DNA from: Solwaraspora sp. WMMA2056
GTDB taxonomy: Bacteria > Actinomycetota > Actinomycetes > Mycobacteriales > Micromonosporaceae
Length of the DNA: 64,000 nucleotides
Assembly: GCF_030345095.1 (NCBI RefSeq)
Contig: NZ_CP128360.1
Coordinates: 1,612,001 to 1,676,000 of the forward strand
Reading direction: 5' to 3'
How positions within the stretch are numbered: the first letter of the stretch is position 1; the number at the start of each line of letters is the position of its first letter. The notes under the pieces are model-generated. The model worked only from the letters and a program-made list of their open reading frames with translations. It was not told where the DNA came from and ran no database searches. This document shows positions 36,701 through 44,401 of this stretch, one piece after another. Position numbers and translations under genes: made by a program.

Positions 36701-39700
36701 GTGCGCTGCCGTGGGCACCTGCAGCCCGACCGGCTGAAAGACAACTTCTACCGACGGCTGTACGGATCCCCGGACATGCGCCGCGTCGTCTCCCGGGAAC
36801 ACACCAGTCTCCTCGACGACGAGACCCGCCTGGCGTACGAAGACGGATTCCGCGACGCCGCGACCAGTCCGCAGGCCCCGAACGTCCTCGTCGCCACCCC
36901 CACCCTGGAGATGGGTATCGACATCGGCGACCTGTCGGCGGTGCTCCTCGCGTCGCTGCCCCGGACCGTCGCCTCCTACCTGCAGCGGGTCGGCCGCGCC
37001 GGCCGGCTCACCGGCAACGCGCTCAACCTGGCCTTCGTCACCGGGCGCGGCGAGCACCTGCCGAAACTCGGCGACCCGCTGTCGGTCATCGACGGAGAGG
37101 TGCGGCCGCCGGCGACCTACCTGGCGGCGGAGGAGATCCTGCGCCGGCAGTACACGGCGTACCTGGCCGACGGCTTCGCCCGCGACGTCGGCCGCCGCCA
37201 CCCGAGGTCCGCCGTCGGGGCGATCGCCTCGACCAATCCGGGCACCTTCCTCGGCGACCTGGTGTCGCACGCCGAGACCAGCGCCGCCGAGCAGTTGCCC
37301 CGATTCGTCGCCACCTTCGACCTGCCCGAAGACGTCGTCGAGCGGCTGCGTGACTGGCTGCGGCCGGTCAGCGGGCCACGGACCAGCGGCTTCGCCGCGC
37401 ACGTGCAGGACGCCAGCCGCCGCTGGCGGGACAACGTCGAGACGCTGGAACGACGGCGGACGAAGATCGCCGAACTGCTGCCCGAGCTCGAAGCGAAGAC
37501 CGCGTCGCCGGCCGCCACCGACGACGACAAGCAGGCGCTGCGGTCGGCGCGATCCGCTCTCAGACTGACCGGCGGTCAGCTGGCCGACCTGCGCGGCGGC
37601 TACTGGATCAGCGTCCTCGAAGAATACGGACTGCTGCCCAACTACACGCTGCTCGACGACACCGTCACCCTCGACGTCGGGCTGTCCTGGATGGATCCCG
37701 ACACCCTCACGTACACCTACGGCCGGGCGCACTTCGCGCGCGGCTCCGCGCAAGCGCTGCGCGAGTTCGCCCCCGGCGCCACCTTCTACGCCCGCGGCTG
37801 GGAAATCGACATCGACGCCGTCGACCTCGGCATGGACGGCTCGGCGATCCGCAGATGGGCGTTCTGCCCCGCCTGCGGATACGCCGTCGACGTCGCGCTG
37901 ACCGGTCGCGAAGTGCCGGTCCCGGCCTGCCCGCGCTGCGGCAGCACCGGCATCGGCGACACCGGGCAACGTCTCGACGTGGTCGAGCTGACCCGGGTCT
38001 CCGCCGAAGTACGCCGCGACGAAGCCGCGATCTCCGACCGCAAGGACGACCGAACCCGTACCGGATTTCTGATCGTCGCCGCCGCCGACGTCGACCCCGC
38101 CAACGTCGCCCGCCGCTGGTTCGTCGAAGGCACCGGACTCGGCTGCACCTACCTGCGTGTCGTCGACCTACGCTGGATCAACCTGGGGCTACGCGGACAC
38201 GGCACGACCCGGACCATCGCCGGCGAAGACCGGCAGGGCAACCTGTTTCGCGTCTGCTCCGGCTGCGGCAAGAAAGACACCGAAACCGGCCGCAACCGGC
38301 CGCACGAGCACCGGCCGTGGTGCCCGCATCGGATGTCACCCACCGAGAAGGCCAGCACCATCGCGCTGTCCCGGACCCTGCGTACCCAAGGGTTGCTGCT
38401 CCGGCTGCCGCACGCGGTCAGCATCGGCGACGACTTCGCCGTGCCCAGCCTCTCCGCCGCGCTCCTGCTCGGGCTCCGGGAACAGATGGGCGGCCACCCC
38501 GACCACATCCGGGTCGAACACGTCGTCGACCCCACCCTGTCCGACGGCACCGACAACCACGACGCCATCCTGCTGCACGACGCGGTGCCCGCCGGCACCG
38601 GCTACCTCGCCGAGACCGCCACCCCCGAGCGGCTACGCGAACTGCTCGTCCTCGCCTGGGAACGGGTCCGTGACTGCGAATGCCGCCACGAGGACCGACT
38701 CGCCTGCCACCGGTGCCTCCTGCCGTTCATCGACCCCAACATCGTGCGGCGAGTGTCCCGGGCATCGGCCGAGCGGCACCTGCGTGCCCTGCTCGGGCTC
38801 ACACCTGACGCCGACACCGCAGAAGGGACGACCTGGACCGTGACCGAGGTGGCACCGCACGAGGAGCCCGAGTCGCATCTGGAACGCGCCTTCCACCGGG
38901 TCTTCGTCGGCCGACTGCGGCGAGCCGGCGCCGCCGTCTCCGAAGCGCCCGGGCCGACCGGCAACGTCGTACGGTTCACCCTGCCCGGCATGCACCGGCA
39001 GTGGACCCTCACCCCGCAGGCCAACGTTCTCGATTCCCGGCCCGACTTCCTGCTGGAAACCAACGACATGAACGTGCCCGCGGTCGCGATCTTCACCGAC
39101 GGGCGGGCGTACCACGCCACCGCTGCCGCGAACCGGCTCGCCGACGACGCCGCGAAACGGGCCAACCTACGCGACGCCGGATTCGTGGTGCTCGCAGTCA
39201 CCGTCGCCGACGTCGAACCCGGCGACCAGGGCCCCGCCCCGCCCTGGTGGTACAACGCCGCGATGGCCGGCAGCCTGATGACCATCCCGCAGCTGCAGGC
39301 GCCACCCGAGGTGTACCGCAGCCTCGGCCGAGGACCCGTCGACTGGCTCGTCGACTGGGTGTCGAACCCCCAACCGGCTGCGGTACGGGCCGTTGCCCGT
39401 GCCGTACCGATGTTCCTGTCGGCCGGGGCGCACACGATGTCCGTCGCCGACCCGTTCACCCCAGCAGAGCTGGCCCGCGCAGCCCTGCTCGACGAGCACC
39501 TGCCGACCGGCGAGCGAAAGCTCTACCTGAACCGTCGAGGAGCCCTCGCGGTCGTCGTCGAGATCCTCGCCGAAACGGTCGTCGAAGTCGCCGTGGTCCT
39601 CGACGACCGCGACGAAGCACTCGACGACGCCCACGCCGAAGCGTGGCGAGCATGGCTGCGGCTGTCCAACGCGCTGGCGCTGCGGGACTGGCCGACCGTC

Positions 39701-40072
39701 GTGACCACCACGAGCCTCGTCCACACCGCTGCCGGCGACCCCGCCGACGAGCAGACCGGATCCGGTCTCGGCCGCCCCGTCGGCGCCTGGGCCGACGTCT
39801 ACGACGCCGCCGCACCCGGCGAGGAACGGCGACTCGTCGCCGCGCTCGCCGCACACGACGGAATCGCCCCGCCGGTGGTCGGTGCGGAAGGCCCCGACGG
39901 CATTCCGCTCGACCTTTCCTGGCCCACTCTGCGAGTGGCCGTCGCCTTCGCCCACATGTCGGCACAGGATCGCGCCGACCTCGCCGAAGCAGGCTGGCGA
40001 CTCGTCGAGCCCACTCCCGAACTCGTCGCCGAAACCGTCACCCACGTCCTCGACCCCGCCGGAGAACGCTGA
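33731..40072 (+). CDS. Giant DEAD/DEAH helicase with zinc (MZB/DUF1998-like) and nuclease-like C-terminal region
   Basis: A 2113-residue protein. Helicase lobe 1: motif I TTGTGSGKTEAFLAP near residue 108, LILYPMNALANDQA, motif II DEFHTYDGAQGTD. Lobe 2: ATPTLEMGIDIGDLSAVLL near 1056, and QRVGRAGRLTGNALNLA. Several zinc-type groups follow (CRHCGRSG, CPSCGQED, FCPACGY, CPRCGS, CSGCGKK, and CECRHEDRLACHRCLLPF near 1650, an MZB/DUF1998-like end). Residues 1765-1840 then show RPDFLLE and VAIFTDGRAYH, a PD-(D/E)xK-like pattern. Size and helicase-plus-DUF1998 layout recall DruE of Druantia. Starts with GTG inside the methylase stop. Confidence 0.75.
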   Translation: MSELLPTHQADRIRHSLVDYLTTTFGLTDGDARDGLDRFLSDPDTGMFKGPYVRLRLPYRPADAGWRDTLEWYEGFPPPYGHQAAAFARLASAAGGQPRRPLPTLVTTGTGSGKTEAFLAPILDHVLRARRDGVTGIKALILYPMNALANDQAARLTKLLVEQPDLAEVTAALYTGQAGETRPAVSADGLITDRGIIRDTAPDILLTNYKMLDQLLLRVEDQELWRQSATSLRYLVLDEFHTYDGAQGTDVAMLLRRLGLALKSHWRDDDPAIDDAARSRPLGLATPVATSATLGDKGDPLVMLDFAHTVFGERFGADSIVTETRLDLDEWSDGAAEQIAAADLHPVEVGTLDVAAALDAVADLGHDPTGEQLARLVLSQLYGVEPERFVGADPQLLLALCQAHPLVHTLAREAAHAVALDDLAERVFGVGHPARAQALLTHVIAMLGHVRAVAGRDALAVDVHLWIRELTRIDRAAATAARFRWSDDGPPIPGGDAEDTRPSFPAIFCRHCGRSGWGIGLAPVGNSLTPDDDHIRRDHAVKEGRFRPLLYAPAEAAASIDSGEQIDGLVWFSIRSRELLTSVADDDRELRDGWILPVLTNLGTDADQQSRKDTCPSCGQEDGIRFLGSAVATLLSVSLSTLFGSPTLDAREKKALVFTDSVQDAAHRAGFVQARSHTLTLRSVLRHAVADGELTLDALVEEVIRQAGDDPFARYRVLAPDCADRESFVEFWKAGKLRAVPAKVQARVRKRLALDAALEFGLNSRTGRTLELTGTVAVGVNAGEPARMAGTARAVLDGTSWQAALGSTGPDDATLVRWVRGLLDRMRAQGAIDHPWFDRYRAEDGRDWSIWGGRPRSDGMPAFPRDRPRPAYPKVGGGAGPANSGLDPVTTPQSWYARWTSRVLDVSPLDGGRLARQLLDRLARDGILSTTTSESGATVFAIPPSAVVVAPVDEADLAAGRHLLVCDTCRAITPGTVDVVTQLTGAPCLHVRCRGHLQPDRLKDNFYRRLYGSPDMRRVVSREHTSLLDDETRLAYEDGFRDAATSPQAPNVLVATPTLEMGIDIGDLSAVLLASLPRTVASYLQRVGRAGRLTGNALNLAFVTGRGEHLPKLGDPLSVIDGEVRPPATYLAAEEILRRQYTAYLADGFARDVGRRHPRSAVGAIASTNPGTFLGDLVSHAETSAAEQLPRFVATFDLPEDVVERLRDWLRPVSGPRTSGFAAHVQDASRRWRDNVETLERRRTKIAELLPELEAKTASPAATDDDKQALRSARSALRLTGGQLADLRGGYWISVLEEYGLLPNYTLLDDTVTLDVGLSWMDPDTLTYTYGRAHFARGSAQALREFAPGATFYARGWEIDIDAVDLGMDGSAIRRWAFCPACGYAVDVALTGREVPVPACPRCGSTGIGDTGQRLDVVELTRVSAEVRRDEAAISDRKDDRTRTGFLIVAAADVDPANVARRWFVEGTGLGCTYLRVVDLRWINLGLRGHGTTRTIAGEDRQGNLFRVCSGCGKKDTETGRNRPHEHRPWCPHRMSPTEKASTIALSRTLRTQGLLLRLPHAVSIGDDFAVPSLSAALLLGLREQMGGHPDHIRVEHVVDPTLSDGTDNHDAILLHDAVPAGTGYLAETATPERLRELLVLAWERVRDCECRHEDRLACHRCLLPFIDPNIVRRVSRASAERHLRALLGLTPDADTAEGTTWTVTEVAPHEEPESHLERAFHRVFVGRLRRAGAAVSEAPGPTGNVVRFTLPGMHRQWTLTPQANVLDSRPDFLLETNDMNVPAVAIFTDGRAYHATAAANRLADDAAKRANLRDAGFVVLAVTVADVEPGDQGPAPPWWYNAAMAGSLMTIPQLQAPPEVYRSLGRGPVDWLVDWVSNPQPAAVRAVARAVPMFLSAGAHTMSVADPFTPAELARAALLDEHLPTGERKLYLNRRGALAVVVEILAETVVEVAVVLDDRDEALDDAHAEAWRAWLRLSNALALRDWPTVVTTTSLVHTAAGDPADEQTGSGLGRPVGAWADVYDAAAPGEERRLVAALAAHDGIAPPVVGAEGPDGIPLDLSWPTLRVAVAFAHMSAQDRADLAEAGWRLVEPTPELVAETVTHVLDPAGER

Positions 40073-42213
40073 TGCCGACGATCATCATGGGCAAGCCCGC
40101 CAACAAAATCGACGGCTCCGTGCGCGGCAAGGCCATGGCCTTCCTGCAGAAGCTGTGCACCGACGACGCCACGCCTGGCCTGCACGTGGAACCGATCCAG
40201 AAGTCCGCCGACCCGCGAGTACGCACCGGCCGGGTCGACGAATTCTGGCGGGCCGTCATGTTCCGCCTCGACGGAGACGGCGAAACGCACTACGTCATCC
40301 ACGGGATCTGGCCGCACGACGACGCGATCGCCGTGGCCCAGCGCGTACGACTCAAGGTCAACCCGATCAACGGCCTGCCGCAGATCGAGGAGATCGACCC
40401 GACGCCGCCCCCGCCCCCACCGCCGCCGGTGCGGCCCGTCGCCGAACCACTGCTGCTGCGGCTCGGTCACCATCAGGCGGACCTGATCGACGTTCTCGGT
40501 CTGCCCGCCGACGTCGTCGCCGACGCGATGGCCGTCTCCGACGAGGACGCCATGCTCGAACTGGCGCAACGGCACGACGGCTGGGTCGGCACCATCCTCG
40601 TCGACCTCGCCGCCGGCGACACCGTCGATGCAATCGTCGCCCGGATGCAACTGGAGAAGACCGACCCTGCCGCCGACGCCGACGCCGACGTGCTGCAGTC
40701 GCTCAAGCGCCCGGCAGCCGCCCTCCAGTACGCCTTCATCGGCGACCAGGAAGAGCTGCGCCGCGTCATCGAAGACGGCGACTTCGGCGCCTGGCGGATC
40801 TTCCTGCACCCTGAGCAGCGCCGGTACGTCGAACGCCGCTACAACGGCCCGTACCGGGTCTCCGGTGGCGCCGGCACCGGCAAGACCGTCGTCCTGGTCC
40901 ACCGCGCCCGCGCGCTGGCCCGCCGTGATCCGCAGGCGCGGATCGTGCTGACCACCTTCACCACCAACCTGGCCGAAGCCCTCGGCGACAACCTCACCCG
41001 ACTCGACCCCCAGGTGCCGCAGACGAAGGCGCTCGGCCAGCCCGGCGTGTACGTGGCCGGAGTGGACGCGTTGGCCGCCGCCGTGCTGCGCGGTCCCGGC
41101 GGCGGGCTCGCCGCCGCCATGCGTGACGTGCTCGGCGAAGAACGGGCCACCCCGGTCGCCAGGACCGCAGGCACGCGTTGGCGGGAAACCATCGAATCGA
41201 CCGGGACGACGCTGCCACCCGAGCTGGCCAACGAGACCTTCCTCGCCACCGAGTACGCCCACGTCGTACTGCCAAACAAGATCCACGACGAGGCCGGCTA
41301 CCTGCGGGTCCGCCGCCCCGGCCGAGGCGTGGCACTCGACCGCGCCAAGCGCGCGGCGGTGTGGGAGTTGATCGCTGCCTACCGCGCGCAGAGCCGGATC
41401 GACGGCAGCCTCGACTTCGCTGAAGCCGCAGCGGTCGCCGCCGCGCACCTGACCAGCCAGCCCGACCGACCCGCCGACCACGTGCTGGTCGACGAGGGCC
41501 AGGACCTGTCGCCGACCCATTGGCAGCTGCTGCGTGCCCTCGTCGTCGCCGGACCCGACGACATGTTCATCGCCGAAGACTCCCACCAGCGCATCTACGG
41601 CGCCCGCACCGTCCTGTCCCGGTACGGCGTCGCCGTTGTCGGCCGATCCCACCGGCTGACCCTCAACTACCGCACCACCGCACAGAATCTGAAGTACGCG
41701 TTGGCGATCCTCGACGGCGCCGAGTTCGTCGACCTCGACGGCGACCGTGAAGCCACCGGCTACCGCTCCGCCCGAACCGGACCGACGCCGGTGGTGGAAT
41801 CGGTCGACTCCATCACCGACGAACTGGCCGCGATCGTCGGCACCGTGCGCCGCTGGCTCGACGAGGGTGCCGCCCCCGACACGATCGCAGTCCTCGTCCA
41901 GGACCGATTCCACCGGGACCGCGTCGTGACCGCCCTCACCGATGAGGGCATCGACGCCCGCGCCGTCGACCGTGACCGGCCGCCGGCAGGCCGAGTGCCG
42001 GTGCTGACCATGCACCGAGCCAAGGGCACCGAATTCTCCAAGGTCGTACTCGCGCTCGGCAAACCGTCGCCGGCCGAACTCGCCAGGATGGAATCGCTGG
42101 ACCCCGCAGACCGGGCCGACGCGGAACTGCGAGCCCGATCGCTGCGCTATGTCGCGGCGACCCGGGCACGTGACGAGCTGATGGTGGTCCGACGACCGGG
42201 GTCAGGTCAGTAG
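40072..42213 (+). CDS. UvrD-like SF1 helicase with RelE-like N-terminal domain
   Basis: A 713-residue protein. Residues 1-110 (VRTGRVDEFWRAVMFRL, HYVIHGIWPHDDAIAVAQ) resemble the small ParE/RelE fold. A proline run (about eight Pro) links it to a helical region, and then a UvrD/Rep-type SF1 helicase begins. The helicase motifs are motif I VSGGAGTGKTVVLVHRA near residue 265, TTFTTNLAEAL, motif II LVDEGQDLSPTHWQLL, RLTLNYRTT, LTMHRAKGTEF and RYVAATRARDEL. It is the last gene of the coupled operon (TGATG overlap with the giant helicase). It may displace or unwind DNA for the system; whether the N-terminal domain is a toxin-like RNase or a scaffold is unknown. Confidence 0.8.
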   Translation: MPTIIMGKPANKIDGSVRGKAMAFLQKLCTDDATPGLHVEPIQKSADPRVRTGRVDEFWRAVMFRLDGDGETHYVIHGIWPHDDAIAVAQRVRLKVNPINGLPQIEEIDPTPPPPPPPPVRPVAEPLLLRLGHHQADLIDVLGLPADVVADAMAVSDEDAMLELAQRHDGWVGTILVDLAAGDTVDAIVARMQLEKTDPAADADADVLQSLKRPAAALQYAFIGDQEELRRVIEDGDFGAWRIFLHPEQRRYVERRYNGPYRVSGGAGTGKTVVLVHRARALARRDPQARIVLTTFTTNLAEALGDNLTRLDPQVPQTKALGQPGVYVAGVDALAAAVLRGPGGGLAAAMRDVLGEERATPVARTAGTRWRETIESTGTTLPPELANETFLATEYAHVVLPNKIHDEAGYLRVRRPGRGVALDRAKRAAVWELIAAYRAQSRIDGSLDFAEAAAVAAAHLTSQPDRPADHVLVDEGQDLSPTHWQLLRALVVAGPDDMFIAEDSHQRIYGARTVLSRYGVAVVGRSHRLTLNYRTTAQNLKYALAILDGAEFVDLDGDREATGYRSARTGPTPVVESVDSITDELAAIVGTVRRWLDEGAAPDTIAVLVQDRFHRDRVVTALTDEGIDARAVDRDRPPAGRVPVLTMHRAKGTEFSKVVLALGKPSPAELARMESLDPADRADAELRARSLRYVAATRARDELMVVRRPGSGQ

Positions 42214-42392
42214 CGGTGCGTGTGGGGGCGGCACGATGGCGTCGATGCGCTGCTCCAGCTTGTGGGGGGTGGCGAAGAACTCCACGTCGCTCACCGACTC
42301 CAACTCGCGGACGATTGCCGGTGACCAGTCGTCCTGTGTCCCGTCAAGAGCTGCGATGCGCTGCTGCTTCGGCACCTCGGACAGGCTTGAGG
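42202..42392 (-). pseudogene. C-terminal fragment of a DUF1828-type gene cut by IS3-family insertion
   Basis: The minus-strand frame ending at 42202 encodes about 62 residues including LSEVPKQQRIAALDG, PAIVRELESVSDVEFF and HKLEQRIDAIVPPP. It has no start of its own and abuts the left end of the IS element at 42393. The N-terminal part lies beyond the element at 43649-44268. It overlaps the 3' end of the UvrD-like gene by 12 bases. Confidence 0.8.
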
Positions 42393-42423
42393 TGTACCAA
42401 GGATCTTGGACATGTCCTCCGAG
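42393..42423 (+). repeat. Left terminal inverted repeat of IS3-family element
   Basis: 31 bases starting TGTACCAAGGATCTTGGACA; matches the right end with six mismatches. Confidence 0.85.
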
Positions 42424-42439
42424 TTGAGAGGATGGATCC

Positions 42440-42733
42440 ATGTCCGAGCAACGTCGTCGATACAGTCCGCAGTTCAAGGCCGAGGCTGTGCAGATGGTCG
42501 TCGAGACCGGTAGACCGATCGCCGCGGTGGCCCGTGATCTGGAGGTCCACGAAGCCACCCTGGGCAACTGGGTCAACACCTGGCGCCGTGAACACGCCAC
42601 GCCCGTACCGCCGCACACCGACCGGACCGAGGACACCCGTGTGAAGGAGATGGAAGACGAGATCCGCCGCCTGCGGATGGAGAACGAGTTCCTGAAAAAA
42701 GCCGCGGCCTTCTTCGCCCGGACGCACCCGTAG
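42440..42733 (+). CDS. IS3-family transposase OrfA
   Basis: A 97-residue OrfA with an N-terminal helix-turn-helix (RRRYSPQFKAEAVQMVVETG, AAVARDLEVHEATLGNWV) that binds the terminal repeats, and a C-terminal leucine-zipper-like helix (MEDEIRRLRMENEFLKKAA). Near the end, codons ctg-aaa-aaa-gcc contain the run AAAAAAG at 42695-42701, a typical -1 programmed frameshift site that would produce the OrfAB transposase. A single ATG at 42440 lies within the left part of the element. Confidence 0.95.
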   Translation: MSEQRRRYSPQFKAEAVQMVVETGRPIAAVARDLEVHEATLGNWVNTWRREHATPVPPHTDRTEDTRVKEMEDEIRRLRMENEFLKKAAAFFARTHP

Positions 42734-42747
42734 CCCTGCGGTGCGCG

Positions 42748-43608
42748 GTGATCGACGCGGAGAAGGCCACCTACCCGATCGCCTGGATGTGCCGCCTGCT
42801 GGGCGTGCCCCGCTCCACCTACTACGCCTGGCGGGAACGCGCCGAGACGGTCACCGCCGCCCGACGTCGGACCCTCGCCGACCACGTGCGGCGGGTCTTC
42901 GACGCCTCCCGGGGCACCTACGGCTGCCGGCGGGTGACCGCCGCGCTCAACCGCAAGGGTGTCGCGTGCAGCGTCGGGCTCGTCGCCGACCTGATGCGCG
43001 AGCTCGGCCTGCGGGCCTGTCAACCCAGGGCGTACAAGCGGACCACGGTGCCCGGCCGGGACCCGGTCACCGCGAAGGATCTGATCGACAGGGACTTCAC
43101 CGCCGACACCCCGGGCACCCGCCTGGTCGGCGACATCACCTACCTGAGGACGGGTGAGGGCTGGCTGTACCTGGCCACCGTCATCGACCTGGCCACCCGG
43201 ATGGTCGTGGGCTGGCAGACCGCCGAGCACATGCGCACGAGCCTGGTGGTCGACGCCCTGGCCATGGCCATCCGACACGGCCACGTCCGCCCGGATGCGG
43301 TGTTCCATTCCGACCGGGGCGCGCAGTACACCTCGGCCAGGTTCGCCCGCCACTGCGCCGACAACCAGGTGCGGGTGAGCGTGGGACGTACCGGTGTCTG
43401 CTGGGACAACGCCGCCGCCGAATCGTTCTTCGCCACCATGAAGAACGAGATGTACCACCGGGAACGCTTCGACACCCGTGCCCGCGCCCGGTTCGCCGTC
43501 GCCGAGTACATCGAGGTGTTCTACAACAGACAACGGCTGCACTCCAGCCTTGACTACCGCACCCCGGCCGAAGCCCTCACCGGCTACCAGGCCCTGATAG
43601 CCGCCTGA
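42748..43608 (+). CDS. IS3-family transposase OrfB (DDE integrase domain)
   Basis: 286 residues from the GTG at 42748. The HTH_21-like N-terminus (SRGTYGCRRVTAALNRKGV) precedes an rve integrase core with the DDE triad in VGDITYLRTGEGWLYLATVI, VFHSDRGAQYTSARF and CWDNAAAESFFATMKNE. The frame is open upstream to the A6G site in orfA, so translation probably reaches it by -1 frameshifting, giving an OrfAB fusion of about 380 residues. All catalytic residues are present, so the element may still be active. Confidence 0.95.
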   Translation: MIDAEKATYPIAWMCRLLGVPRSTYYAWRERAETVTAARRRTLADHVRRVFDASRGTYGCRRVTAALNRKGVACSVGLVADLMRELGLRACQPRAYKRTTVPGRDPVTAKDLIDRDFTADTPGTRLVGDITYLRTGEGWLYLATVIDLATRMVVGWQTAEHMRTSLVVDALAMAIRHGHVRPDAVFHSDRGAQYTSARFARHCADNQVRVSVGRTGVCWDNAAAESFFATMKNEMYHRERFDTRARARFAVAEYIEVFYNRQRLHSSLDYRTPAEALTGYQALIAA

Positions 43609-43617
43609 CCAGCAAAC

Positions 43618-43648
43618 CTACGAAGACCTGTCCAAGATCCTTGACACA
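43618..43648 (-). repeat. Right terminal inverted repeat of IS3-family element
   Basis: On the minus strand it begins TGTGTCAAGGATCTTGGACA and pairs with the left end at 42393-42423. Confidence 0.85.
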
Positions 43649-44268
43649 GCCCAGCTGAAGATGTGGTAGCAGTGCTCGGCGGCCTGCTCCTGGTCGCGTC
43701 CGCTGACCGCCTGCACGTACGCGGCCTTGTTAGCGGACGACACCTGCAGGGTGACCTGTCGCTCGCGACCCGAGCTCAGTCGCATCGGCGCCTCGCGCCG
43801 TACCCGTCGACCATCCTTGGTTGCCCACTCCTTGACCCGGTCGACGACTTGATCGGGGAACCGAACCAATGGTTGCTTCACCGCCAGCCACCGCAACTGG
43901 TCGACCCGCATCGACGCCTGGGCTACGGCCAGCACCAGCTCGCCCAGCGACTCCTTGGAGCCGTAGGTGGCCAACTCGCCGGGCACGGCGTTGAAGCCGT
44001 TCAGACCGGACAGGCGCGCGGCCTCGGCGATCGCTTCCGCCGGACGCCCATGATCGAAGTTGACGCCGGACATCGACAGCAAGGTCGTCGCGGTGGCGCG
44101 GTCGGAAACGCGGTAGCCCTCGCCGATCGGCTCGACGAGCAGGCGTACCGCGTCGCCGTCGCCGTAGGTGAGGGGCAGGTCGAGGAGCAGGCTGTCGCCG
44201 TACGGCTGGGTGACGCTGTGGTCGTTGACCGCGCGCAAGATCGCGCCTACGACGGTTTCGCTGTTCAT
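43649..44268 (-). pseudogene. N-terminal part of DUF1828-type gene, interrupted by IS3-family element
   Basis: About 206 codons from the ATG at 44268 (AGGGG five bases upstream). The first 100 residues match DUF1828: NSETVVGAILRAVNDH, then RLLVEPIGEGYRVSDRATAT. The following region (DUF1829-like in intact proteins) is cut at HCYHIFSWA by the IS. The frame runs a few codons into the element and stops. The missing end is at 42202-42392. Intact DUF1828/1829 proteins are found in phage and accessory DNA, fitting its position at the island edge. Confidence 0.85.
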
Positions 44269-44401
44269 CGCCACCCCTATCACGGCTCCAACTCAACCAT
44301 CCAGTTCAACGAGGCACCTAACGCTTTGTCCTAATGCTGACGTTGCCCGATGTGGCTGCGGCTATGGACAATGATGTCGATTCGAGTCAGGGAGGCCATG
44401 G

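Larger units (their letters stand above)
42393..43648 (+). mobile_element. IS3-family insertion sequence, about 1256 bp
   Basis: Imperfect terminal inverted repeats of 31 bases (25 matches) begin with TGT at 42393 and end with ACA at 43648; both contain CAAGGATCTTGGACA. Inside are orfA (42440-42733) and orfB (42748-43608) in the -1 relation, with an A6G slippery site at 42695-42701. The element looks intact. The flanking triplets (AGG left, GCC right) do not form the expected 3-4 bp target duplication. Confidence 0.93.

Noticed and set aside
33527-37969. 1480-codon minus-strand frame opposite the giant helicase
   Set aside because: Very long but composed of Gly/Val/Arg/Asp-rich sequence mirroring the helicase codons.
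39001-40071. N-terminal extension of the UvrD-like gene back to 39001
   Set aside because: The extension overlaps the giant helicase in another frame and is Arg/Pro-rich; the ATG at 40072 with TGATG coupling and a ribosome site is far better.
42389-43652. Target-site duplication for the IS3-family element
   Set aside because: Triplets and quadruplets directly outside the terminal repeats do not match, and shifting the ends by one or two bases does not help.
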